From contig NC_059301.1 in the NCBI RefSeq assembly GCF_017591435.1, positions 4,457,640 to 4,521,639 of the forward strand: a stretch of 64,000 bases of DNA, given 5' to 3'. The position numbers and the translations under genes were made by a program. Shown here piece after piece: positions 10,628 through 20,454 of the stretch. This DNA comes from Portunus trituberculatus. Taxonomy: Eukaryota; Arthropoda; Malacostraca; Decapoda; Portunidae. The notes under the pieces are model-generated. The model was not told where the DNA came from and made no database searches. It worked only from the letters and a program-made list of their open reading frames with translations. Each line of letters starts with the position of its first letter. Position 1 is the stretch's first letter.

Positions 10628-11296
10628 CTGCATGGTGTTCAGTAGCCTCCAAACATAGAGTGGTTTCGAAACTCCATCCGAATAGAATGTCTTTTCATCG
10701 CAAAAGACGACATGCTCCCAGAACCCAGCAGGCTTATCAGAATACTCCAGTGCATATGCCATCCTTTGCTCCATGTTGTGCTCAGACAGTTCAGGCTTAC
10801 TGGCTGGTTTGCGAGGTCTGAGATCTCTTTCATGAAGCCTACGGCGGATCGTTTGAGTGCTGCACCATAGTCGTAGGGTAGCTTGTATGCAGGCAGCAGG
10901 AGTTGTTGGAGCACAGCTGATTGTATTACCTATGGCCTATTATAAACAAAAAGAACACAAAAACACGATGGTTAAAGTTAGTGAATACTACTACGTATTT
11001 AGCACCATTAACATGGCATGAACACCAGGATTGTTGAGCATTGTGTCATTATAAAATAACAATCTACTAACAGGATCATTGTCACTTGCAAAACTCACCT
11101 AGTCCTCATCGGGATTAGTGCAGCATGGCCGACCAGTCCGTGCCAAATCATTTGTGGCACCAGTGTCGCTTTCCCGTCTTATCCACCACGTTACAGTGTT
11201 GCGGTGGATATTAAGCTCTCTTGCGATATAGCAAACCTTGTGGCTTGCTTCATGCAGTGCTACAATACTTCTTCGTGTTTCCTGTGAGGTTTCCAT
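10628..11296 (-). pseudogene. Tc1-like transposase, exons 1-2 (HTH and first catalytic Asp)
   Basis: Exon 1 (11296-11099) encodes a paired-type helix-turn-helix DNA-binding start, METSQETRRSIVALHEAS, followed by ARELNIHRNTVTWWIRR. It ends in a strong donor, AG|GTGAGT at 11098, and a matching acceptor TTTATAATAG|G ends at 10937. Exon 2 (10936-10628) continues in the same phase with AIGNTISCAPTTPAAC, TQTIRRRLHERDLRPRKPAS and the first catalytic Asp in VVFCDEKTFY, then VWRLLNTMQ. The last codon of exon 1 is TAG where CAG would fit, so a single nonsense change breaks an otherwise continuous spliced frame. The 162-bp intron is inferred from frame continuity and splice sites; no transcript is available. 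Confidence 0.8.
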
Positions 11297-11589
11297 GTTA
11301 ACTGAGAGATGCTTAATACTATTCTACCCGACAATGATTCTGTTCAGGTCTCACTCCCGACATTTCAAAACAACAGTCAACCAGTTCGATTCTTCCAAAC
11401 CAGCCACATACAGGCATACCAACCCTCCCCAGAAAACTTGATCAAATACATCCATAGCTATCGGACCCCTATGCACCGATAGTTTTGTGAGCGACTGTAC
11501 ATATGGAAAGAGTCAACAGACAAGAAAATGCCTGTGGATAGACAAGTGACAAGGCACCCCAACCTGGCAAGAGGGTGAGCCCGATACCC

Positions 11590-11745
11590 TTCGAGAGAGC
11601 GTGTTTTAACTGTGGATAGCTTGGCCAGAAAAAGCACAAATGCAGGAACTGGGCACGTTCACTGGAGGACGGGAAGCAGTTGGTCTTCGATCCCTGCTGC
11701 TGGAGCTGTGGGAAGCGGGGACACAAGTTCCCTAAGTGCCATCAA
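11590..11745 (+). pseudogene. Gypsy element 2: nucleocapsid zinc knuckles
   Basis: The plus strand reads CFNCG, stop, LGQKKHKCRNW and then CCWSCGKRGHKFPKC, a pair of CCHC-type knuckles. The second is a complete C-x2-C-x4-H-x4-C, and an in-frame TAG interrupts the first. It matches the equivalent part of gypsy element 1 (CCWSCGQTRHCSRDC) and is the first recognisable gag segment of this copy. The capsid part is missing upstream, where the Tc1-like element ends at 11497. Confidence 0.7.
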
Positions 11746-11849
11746 CCCAACGAAGTGGTGACGCTATCAGGAAACGTGAAGCAGCTGGGAACTGGGGCTG
11801 CCTCCCAGCAGGACAACTGGGCACCCCAAACATTAAAGATGTAGTCAGG

Positions 11850-12185
11850 TGGCAAGGAGCATAAATGGACACCGGGTAGAGATGGTAGTGGATACATAGG
11901 CAGAGAGGACCTTCGTACGTGAGGGAGTTCCACCAGGAAGTGGTGTGAAGTGTGCAGGTGAACAACTATGTGGAGTTACGGGAGACTGTGTTCCAGTGAA
12001 GGGACCTGTGTGGGTAAGCTTAACAGTAGGCAAGGTGACTGAGTACTTGCAGGTATTTTTGGTGGAGATTGAGGATGAGTGCCTGTTGTGGATGGATTAC
12101 CTTAACTGAGTGGGTGCATGTGTTGATCTCCTAGAGGATAGGATGTCAGTGAGAGGCTATGAAGTGTCTCTGAATCTTAGCAGAG
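11850..12185 (+). pseudogene. Gypsy element 2: protease remnant
   Basis: NGHRVEMVVDT is followed by a stop and AERTFVREGV, where the family expects DTGAERTF, so the catalytic Gly codon has become TAG. Further on, VGKVTEYLQVFLVEIEDECLLWMDYL matches the usual C-terminal part of the gypsy protease. Another in-frame stop follows near 12107. This copy cannot make an active protease. Confidence 0.65.
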
Positions 12186-12219
12186 AGCTCACCATGATGG
12201 GAGAGGTAAAAGAACCAGT

Positions 12220-13840
12220 ATGGCAGAAACCAGAGCCCTTCAAGTCACCCAGTCAAGGCTGATGGTCATGCAGAGGGGAAGAGTTGCTCGCACCGTCACT
12301 AACACAGCTGCACATCACACCACTCCCACCACTACCTCCACCACTACCAATAAGAAAGGAAGCCTGATGGAGCCAGCAAAGGGGGAGAAGAGACAGAAGA
12401 ACCAACAAGAGGGCCTGCCTGTGTACTTAGAAGACTTAGTGTGGAGGAGCTCTACTCAGCTGACAGCTGAGCAAGCAAGTAGAATGAGAGCACTGCTTAC
12501 ACAGAACTGTGACATGTTCAGCAGTGGAGATTTAGACTTAGGTCACACATCATTGGTGCAACACCACACCTACACGTGAGCCAGTCCCCCCATCAAGCAG
12601 GCGCCTCATTGGATTCCACCAGTGAAGAGAGTAGATGGAGAAATTGAACCAGGAGATGGAAACGATGGGATTGATAGAGTGGTCAGACAGTCCGTGGTGC
12701 TCGCCAGATGTACTAGTGATGAAAAAAGACGGCACTAGGAGGTTTTGTATCGACTACTGCGCGCTACACCCAGTCACTGTCTCTGATGCCTACCCTCTCC
12801 CATGCATCGACGACACGTTAGATGCTCTCAGTGGGGTCCAGTGGTTCTCCACACTGGACTTAAAGTCAGGGTACCATCAAGTCGAGATGGCATCTAAAAA
12901 TAAGAAGACAGCCTTCTTGTGTGGACAGGGTCTGTGGTATTGGAATGTGATGCTGTTTGGCCTATGAACAACCCTGGGATCTTTGAGAGTCTGATAGAAC
13001 ATGTTCTGGAAGGAATGCAATGGAAGGCGGAAGTCGTATACCTAAACGATGTGTTTGGAAACAGTTTTGAACAAGAGTTAACAAGATCCACAAAAGTATT
13101 CATCTGCTTGAGGAAGGCTGGTTTGAAGATGAATCCAAAGAAATACCCCTTGTTCAAGTCAGAGGTATCATTCTTGGGACATGTTGTCTGCAGGGAAGAT
13201 GTGAAGACTGACCCACTCAAAGTTGCCACAATCGAGGGGTGGCCAGTTCCTCAAAATGTCTCAGAGCTCCGCAGTTTTCTGGGCTTGTGCACATATTACC
13301 AGAGGTTTGTGGCTGGGTTCACCACCGTCACTGCCCCACTGCATCACTTGACAAGGAAGGGAGCATCCTATCAGTGGACCAAGGAGTGCCAGCAGGCTTT
13401 TCTGGCACTGAAGGGAGCACTGGTGGCAGCACCAGTGCTTCCCTACCCTCAGCCTGGCCTGCCAGACATTGTGGATATAGATGTGAGCTAAGATGGGGTA
13501 GGTGCCATGTTGTCACAGCTTTGTGATGGGAAGGAGTGTGTGATAGCTTATTACAGCTCCAAGTTTAATAAAGATGAGCAAAATTATTGAGTCACATGGA
13601 AGGAGCTGGCAGCGGTGATGAAAGCAGTTGTCCACTTCTGTCACTACTTGTACAGCACACACCTCACCGTACGCACTGATCATGCCGCGCTATGGTGGCT
13701 GAGGACAATGAAGGAATCTGAAGGACAGCTGGCCAGGTGGATTGGGAAGGTGGAGCAGTACCACTATGAGATTGTGCATCAACCTGGCAGGATGCACAGC
13801 AATGCTGACAGCCTCAGCTGCCATCCTCGTCCACTTTAGT
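12220..13840 (+). pseudogene. Gypsy element 2: reverse transcriptase and RNase H remnant
   Basis: In order: LPVYLEDLVWRSSTQLTAEQ (12412) and MFSSGDLDLGHTSLVQH, the usual lead-in to RT; SPWCSPDVLVMKKDGTRRFC (12690); YPLPCIDDTLDALSGVQWF (12791) and TLDLKSGYHQVEM. The catalytic box is damaged, YLNDVF in place of YIDDVLVF, with residues missing. SFLGLCTYYQRFVAGF (13275) and the RNase H motifs (TDHAALWWL, 13676; HSNADSLS, 13796) follow. Stops at about 12584, 12965, 13490 and 13588, plus a frame change near 12930, inactivate it. The layout and wording match gypsy element 1, so the two belong to one family. Confidence 0.85.
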
Positions 13841-13842
13841 GT

Positions 13843-14226
13843 GTGCACTGCTCATGGCAAGAACCTGAGATATCTGTGAGGAAAGTGACCATCGCTCACA
13901 GCATGACTGAAGCAGACAAGAGTTGGAAATGGGACCAACAGGAGGACCCTGACCTGTCTCTGGTGATTGGGTGGTTAGAGGCTAGTGGTGTAAGGTTTCC
14001 CAAGGAGACAGTGTCACTCGAGAGCTCCATTAGCAAGTGCCTGGTTGACCAGTGGGAGGCACTGAGTCTGCGAGGGATACTGCACCGATGCTGGACGCAT
14101 GCACGAACAGGAGAGCTAAACTGACTGTTGGTAGTGCCACTCTCTTGGCGTCAAGAACTGCTGAGAGAAATACACAAGGGGAATACCAGCGGCCACTTGG
14201 AAGTGAAATGTACACTTGAGAAGCTT
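13843..14226 (+). pseudogene. Gypsy element 2: integrase N-terminal remnant
   Basis: The pre-integrase spacer is open at 13843-14124 (VIGWLEASGVRFPKETVSLE). A stop follows, then WRQELLREIHKGNTSGHLEVKCTLEKLR, the HHCC zinc-domain start of a gypsy integrase. The sequence breaks at about 14228, where a minus-strand LINE D fragment begins. The catalytic core is absent. Confidence 0.65.
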
Positions 14227-14229
14227 AGG

Positions 14230-14510
14230 TAGCTTGTGTACTGATGGAAATACAGAAGCAGGCAGGGAGTTCCAGATTTTACCAGAGGAAGGTATGATTG
14301 TGAATACTGGCTAACTCTTGTATTAGAGAGTTGGACAGAATAGGGGTGAGAGGAAGAAGAAAGCCTTGCACAGTGAGGCTGCAAGAGGAGGGGAGGCATG
14401 CAGTTAGCAAGATCAGTAGAGTCTCTGCTACTGGAGACGGCATGAGACAGGGTGAGATGGGGCAGATACCTGGCATAGCGCCTGCAGACAAGGTTTGAGA
14501 GGTGATGGTA
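14230..14510 (-). mobile_element. LINE family D, 3' coding fragment
   Basis: The minus strand reads STDLANCMPPLLLQPHC, SSSSHPYSVQLSNTRVSQ and KSGTPCLLLYF, the C-terminal end of the ORF2 seen in the long copy at 40271-42148. The fragment is strongly 5' truncated and is inserted where the gypsy element 2 integrase stops. Confidence 0.8.
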
Positions 14511-14561
14511 GGCAGACAGACTTGGCAAATGACTTGTGAATTTAAAGGAAGCAGGAAAGAA

Positions 14562-14836
14562 CCTTGGGGTTATTTAGTGCCACGCCAGAGGAAAGATAGA
14601 AATGAGCCTGGGGACTATCTTGTGTCTTACCAAAAAAAAGAGAGATGCAAGCTCTGGGGACTAGGGGTGGGCATTGTGCCAGAGAGAGAGAAAGAGATAT
14701 TTGGGGACTAGTATTTTGCATCTCACCAGAGGAAGGAGAGAGAGAAGTCTGGAGACTAGGGAGCGTCTTGTCAGAGGAAGGAAAGAGAGAAGTCAGGGGA
14801 TTAGGAGGCATCTCACCAGAGGAAGAAAGAGAAGTG
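14562..14836 (+). repeat. Degenerate minisatellite, about six 43-50 bp units
   Basis: Each unit starts CTGGGGACTA-like and ends CACCAGAGGAAGG followed by AGAGAGAAG-like purine sequence. Six diverged units follow one another. The purine-rich strand leaves a short open frame (14502-14711) with a 15-residue periodicity, which I take as a by-product of the repeat. Confidence 0.7.
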
Positions 14837-15690
14837 GCCAGAACTTAAGCTGGCTCAAGTCTAGCTCTGGCTAATTATATACCCCTTGGGCTTCCAAGGA
14901 TGACGTACCGTTCAGGTGCTGGCTGCATTTGGTTTCCTGCTGTGGCATTGTCCTTGGCCTGCCAGAACAACCCTGAGAAGATGTCCTAGTCTCCTGCTCA
15001 GTGTGGCCTCCTTGCCCAAACCCTGTGTCTCCTGGAGAGGACAAACAGCTGTCCCATACTGCTGAAGGACAACTGGGGTGCACCTGTGTGTACTGTGGCA
15101 GAGAGAGAGCAGAAAGAGGTTTGGAAATGCCAGAGACGTGCACAGACAGGCTACTGTAGCAATCCCAGACAGACCTTTTGCACCATTTCTCTCCAGTTTT
15201 GTCTGCTACAATGACTGTGCAGCCTAAGAGCAGCTGTGCTGTGCTGCTAAGGACAGAAAAGTAGCTTTGTGTGCCACAAGGACCAGGAGACCAGCTGGAC
15301 TGGATTCCTAAACAATGTAGTAGTCGCCAGACACAGTGGCGCCTTTACTTCTGGCAATGAGGAAGAGTTCTGTGCTGTGAGAATGTTCTTTGGTAGAGAC
15401 TGAGACTGAGTAAGCATGTGTCTTGTTTGTGTGCCCTGTGCTGTGAATACTTGTGAGTGGTGGTTTATGGTAAATAAACCCAGTAAATGTACCGTATGCA
15501 TGTCCTTTCTTCCTGTGTGTCTGTTTGTACTGTTTGTTTGTGAATATCCGCCTAATGAGTTCCTGTCAGTGCCACTTTGCTTCAGACTATAGTCACCAAA
15601 CCACCCCCATGAGTATCTTGTGTCCTCTGGTACCCCGTGCTGTCAGGGATGTGGAGTTTCCCTGACAAGTGGCAAGTAAAGGGGGGTACG
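14837..15690 (+). other. Gypsy element 2 3' region, possible LTR and polypurine tract
   Basis: No coding frame was recognised. AATAAA at about 15472 sits in a GT-rich context, as in an LTR polyadenylation region. AAGTAAAGGGGGG at 15674-15686 is polypurine-tract-like. I could not align this stretch with the LTR of element 1, so LTR limits are not given. Confidence 0.35.
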
Positions 15691-16465
15691 TAACATTAAT
15701 TTTGAAATTACAACTATAATATATGAATTGTATGTCATTGTCACATGATTACAATGGAAGACAGTCTTTCATTGGCAGTAAGTATTAAGTAAGGCAATAA
15801 TGACTGATAAGGCAAAAAATTGCCAAAACTATCTCTCTCTCTCTCTCTCTCTCGGGTTTGTTTTGGATAGTTGCCAAGTTTTTTTTAATGGAGTATCACA
15901 TAAAACTTAATCTACTTATGTGTGCTACCTTTATCTGAATTCTCCTTACTGCCTGATTATTGTAATACTGTAGATTATTAATATTATAAAAATTTGTCAT
16001 GAAAAAGTTCCACAGAATGCTGCTTAGCCACTGTTCTTATCATTTTTCATCAAGGAACTCCTGTAGTGTCTTATTCATCTCATTTAATAATCATCTTATC
16101 TTGCATTATATCAGCTAACCCTCATAACAGAATTTGCATTATACATAATAGTCTATTTCCTTAATAAAGCAATTTAACTCATAATGCCTTTTTACTCATC
16201 CATTTAGTATGTTCCTCTTAATTCTCTGATACACCCAATCCTGCCTTGCAATAGAAAAAATTAAGCTGCAGACTTCATATTTACTCTTTTCACATTAGCC
16301 TCTATTCATTAAAATTTTCAGAATTTGCCACTATGATTTCGAATTCTTATCCTTAATGGTCTGACTTAGTTGTTACCCTCAGCACAATTGTCCCAGTGAC
16401 ATGGTTACAACAGAAGACCCATGCAGATCTGGCATACTTCACCCCTTATATACCACCCTTAAAAT

Positions 16466-16499
<34 letters not shown>

Positions 16500-16547
16500 C
16501 TGGTTATCCATAGACCTATTTTCCTCATTCTTCTGAGATATGGAATA
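15691..16547. other. AT-rich stretch without a recognised gene
   Basis: Only a (CT)n run near 15833-15853 and a T-run at about 16467-16494 stand out. The T-run may be the reversed A-tail of an old retroposed copy, but no body was recognised. Confidence 0.5.
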
Positions 16548-17182
16548 CAGTCAACTCTCAATAACGTGAGGGTTACATTCCTGGAAACATCGTATTATTC
16601 AAACATAATTTTCCCGTTGAAAACAAGGGTAATAGGGTGGGGGGTTTACATTCCTGTCCACTGGGAAAGTCTACCTATTTTGTGGATTTTGTTACTCAAA
16701 CCTTAAAAAAAAAAACTATTAATACATCACCAGTTCATGGAAACAATAAAAACACATGGTCTCACTATATATTGTTATGCTTCTAAAATCAATTAATTTA
16801 CCAAAAACTAATAGTAATAGGTATTTAGGCAAAATTTATGTGAAGGTAATGACAAAGAAACGGGGCTTGGTTCACTTTTGCAGTGAAGGTAAATCTTACC
16901 TGAACATTGCCTTCACAAGCTGTGGGAAGGCAGCGTTCACTCTTAAGAATACCAATTTCTCCCGGACAATATCATTCAACTGACAAAGGTGGAAGGTATT
17001 GTTTAAGGATCCGGCCAAGAGCATATCTGGTGGTTCCCTCCAAAAGCAGCATGGGTGTGCATGATGTCATCAAGTCTAGTTAAGTTAACCCATGTTCAAT
17101 TGAATAAATTGCATAATTTAATTGTATCTCCTTAAATATCAAGTTACGTTAAATCAAAATCGCATTAATCAAGAGTTGACTG
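16548..17182. mobile_element. Tigger/pogo-like MITE, CAGTCAACTCT ends
   Basis: The left end CAGTCAACTCTCAATAACG mirrors the right end, whose complement reads CAGTCAACTCTTGATTAATG. TA flanks both (16546-16547, 17183-17184). There is no transposase frame. The end sequence and TA duplication fit a non-autonomous Tigger-type element of about 635 bp. Confidence 0.8.
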
Positions 17183-17184
17183 TA

Positions 17185-17718
17185 CTTATAAACAAAAGAA
17201 TAACAATTCAATCCTTGCATAGGAATTTCACACATAATTCTAAAGCAGTACAGGATCCATGTTTAAAACTTTGTGTATATGCAGCATCACTCAAATTCAT
17301 ATCTGGGCACCACTGAATGTGATTCATATCACACAAGAACTTCAAACAGAGAACAAATAATTAATTATAGGAGAACAAGGACATACAAAAGACCATTCAT
17401 AATATCATATATCACATTTTATGTTACACTGTACAATGTTTTGAAATATGTACATTAAATTATCACAATACTTTTCTATAGATCATGATGTCTTGGTCTC
17501 AGTTGGGAATCTCTTCATCATCACTGACTCAGCATCCTCCTACATCACCTAGAAGAAGGAAGAGATGAAAATTAACATTGTCCATCTTCCTACTCAGCAT
17601 TTAAATATTAATTCATGCTCATGGTGGTCTGCTACTCTCTCTCTCTCAGTTGTGTCTATGCATGCTATTCATGACAACCAGTAATTTTCTTACAGAAAGA
17701 GTGAGCTCATAATGACCA

Positions 17719-17720
<2 letters not shown>
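17185..17720. other. Stretch with one possible terminal exon
   Basis: Mostly AT-rich with no clear gene. A minus-strand splice-acceptor-like site near 17540 precedes an 18-residue frame ending at 17483 (see findings). Otherwise nothing was recognised. Confidence 0.3.

Positions 17721-17756
<36 letters not shown>
17721..17756 (+). repeat. (GT)n microsatellite at the 3' end of LINE B copy 1
   Basis: A GT tract of about 36 bp directly abuts the 3' end of the minus-strand LINE (complement (AC)n). The second LINE B copy also ends in GTGTGT at about 22467. Confidence 0.9.
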
Positions 17757-17758
<2 letters not shown>

Positions 17759-19692
17759 TTACCTAGTTGTATATTACAGGGTTCGAGCGGGGCTCATAGT
17801 GACCTGTCTCCATATCTGCATTTATCCAACTTTTCCTTAAATTTGTGAACACTTCCTGCTGCTACAATCTCATCACTCAATCCATTCCAGATGTCCAGTG
17901 TCCTCTGCAGAAAACTGAACTTCTTAATGTTCCTCAGACACTGACTTTTTATGATCTTGGAATGTCCTTTTGTTTGTCTATCTCCATCCTCTGTCAGTAA
18001 TACTAGGTCTTGTCTATCTATCTTTTCAAAACAGTTTACTAACTTGTACATCATTATTAGGTCTCCTCTTTCCTGTCTATCTTTCAAAGTTAGTAGTTCC
18101 ATTTCCTTCAGTTTTTCCTCATAGGGAAGATTCTTTATTTTGGGACCATCTTTGTAGCTGTCCTTTGGATTCTTTCTAGTTTCTTGATGTCTATCTGCTT
18201 GTATGGTGACCATACCACTGCTGCATATTCTAGTCAAGGTCTTATCAGAGGTTATGATCTTTTCATCATACTCTTATCCATGTAATTGAATGCCACCCTG
18301 ATGTTAGTTAGTGTCTTGTATGTTGAAGCAAACAGTCCATTTATGTGTCTTTCTGGAATTAGGGTGTCTTGTATAATTGCTCCTAGGTCTTTTTTCTTCA
18401 CTCCTATTCATTACATCTCTTCTCCCATTTTATAATCCCACTCAGGTCTTCTATTACTTTACCCATTTCCATTACATGGCATTTCCTGGTATTAAATTTT
18501 AATTTCGACTTTTGACTCCATTCCCTTATCTTGTCAATATCTTTCTGTAATTCCATACAGTTCCCAATGTTCCTTATTACTTTCAAAAGTTTTGCATTGT
18601 TTGCAAAAAAAATTTATGTAGCTACTCAAAGCCTCTCGTAAATGGTTAAAATATACTTGAAACATAATTGGTGTCACCACCGAACCCTGTGTTACGCCAG
18701 TGGTAACTGTGCCCCAGCTTGATGGGGTGTCTTTTATCATTGTCCTCATTTCCCTATCTATTAAGTAATCTGTCATCCAACTTAAGATATTGCCCTTTGT
18801 TCCTCCCACGTGCTCTATTTTCCATATGATTCTTTTATGTGGTACTCTGTCGAAAACCTTCTTAATATCTAGATACAACATGTCAACCCATCCATCTTTC
18901 CCTTGTACTTTATCTATTATTCTTGTATAAAAGCTTAGTAAATTTGTTATGTATGGCCTTCCTTTTCTGAAACCAAATTGGGAGGTATGAAGTATTTCAT
19001 TTCCCTCCAGATATTCTAACCATTTTCTTTGATAACAATTTCACAGATCTTTCCCACAATAATTATAACACTAATCTTTCATTTCAGGACTAAGTCTTTT
19101 TTTCCTCCTTTGTATATTGGAACTATATTTGCTCTTTTCCATTCCTTTGGTACCTTCCCTTCTACTAGAGAGCTGTTGATTACATTCCAAATTGGCTCCA
19201 CCAGTAGTTCTCTACATTCTCTTAGTGTTCATCTTGACACTCCATCTAGCCCCATTGCCTTTCTTACATCCACCTTTTCTAGTAATTCTCTAATTTTCTG
19301 TTTTTGTATCATGACATCTCTTAATCCTTCCTGTGTCGTGTACCAGTAGTTGTTTGGTTCTATGAACTCCTCTTAATTAAATACTGATTTTAAGCTCTCA
19401 TTCATAAGTTCACTCACTTCTTCCAGTGTTTCATATACTATCCTATTTCCCTTATTTAACTTAGTAATGGTTTCTCTGTTACTTTTCCATTTATATACTT
19501 AAAAAAAGCTTGGGTACTTTTTCACATCTCTTCACTACATTCTTTACAAAATTTCTCTCCTCCTCTCTTCTTATCCTAATGTATTCATTTTGTGCCTCTT
19601 TATACTGCTTCTTATTTACTTCATTTCATTGCTTCCTTAATTTCTTCCAGGTTGCATCCATACACTTTTTAAGTTTTGCACATATAGCATTA

Positions 19693-20454
19693 CTGTCATA
19701 CCTCGCCGAACACGAATTCGCCGAACACGAATCGGTAAAATATACCATATTTCACTGAGCACGACTTTGACTTGCGATTGCACGATTTGGTCTCCAATGG
19801 AATATCCCGCTGGTCATGGTGGATGCACGCGACCTCCCCTCTCAAGCATCTTGGACTTGCCCCACACAGTTGGGGGAGAAGGCTTTGATGACATGACTGA
19901 GGAAGATGTGGATGATGTGATTGACTCACATGATGCTGAGCCTTCACTTGAAGAGTTGCTGCAGCTGGAGAAAGAAGAGGCAAGAGGAGGTGCTGATGAT
20001 GAGGATCTTGATGATGATGAAGAGACCAAGCCTGTCTTCACCATCAAGACTCTTCATCATTTGCTGAAAGTCATGGAAGATGCAACATCCCTCTTCATTG
20101 AAACAGATCCTATCCTGGAGAGGAGCATTAAGTTCAAGAGGGGTGTTGAGGAGCTTCTTGTGCCCTACAAGGAGACTTTACACCATATGGAAGCATCTGC
20201 CAGTCGTATTTCAAGCCCTCTCCAACCAGAAAATAAACTAAATAAGGTACTAGTACTGTAGTTAAATAAAATGTGTGTTTAGTACTTCATTTATTGTTTT
20301 TTTTTTTTCAGTCTTTTGGTAAAAAGTGGTTTTTTTGGAGGATCTGGGAACCTAACCCCTATTTTCCCATAGGGCCTATTATTCATCCAACACGAATCTC
20401 GCCGTGCACGACGAGCTCAGGAACCTAACTATCGTGTTGGGCAAGATATGACAG
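19693..20454 (+). mobile_element. Tigger-like element, CTGTCATACCTCGCC ends
   Basis: The ends CTGTCATACCTCGCCGAAC and, complemented, CTGTCATATCTTGCCCAAC are inverted and flanked by TA. Comparison with LINE B copy 2 shows the empty target: GCATTGTACCA there corresponds to GCATTA...TATACCA here. That directly supports insertion with a TA duplication into the older LINE. Confidence 0.88.
19767..20261 (+). pseudogene. Tigger-like transposase C-terminal remnant
   Basis: The frame encodes an acidic C-terminal region: GGEGFDDMTEEDVDDVIDSH, SLEELLQLEKEEARGG and a poly-Asp stretch, then FTIKTLHHLLKVMEDATSLF and a helix with KRGVEELLVPYKETLHHM. This acidic segment followed by helices is the usual tail of Tigger/CENP-B-like transposases. 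The HTH domains and DDE core are missing, so the element depends on enzymes supplied elsewhere. The open frame starts within the left terminal region, and the annotated ATG is probably not a true start. Confidence 0.65.

Larger units (their letters stand above)
5719..11497 (-). mobile_element. Tc1-like DNA transposon carrying a nested LINE
   Basis: The ends are inverted: the left end begins CAGTTGCTCACAAAAGTATC, and the right end on the other strand reads CAGTCGCTCACAAAACTATC. The match continues through GGTGCA. A TA dinucleotide flanks each end (5717-5718 and 11498-11499), as expected of Tc1/mariner insertion. Inside is a minus-strand transposase of the Tc1 type, split by intron-like gaps. 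LINE family A (6986-10577) and its (GA)n flanks account for about 3.7 kb of the 5.8 kb. The element next to it on the right is a gypsy remnant. Confidence 0.9.
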
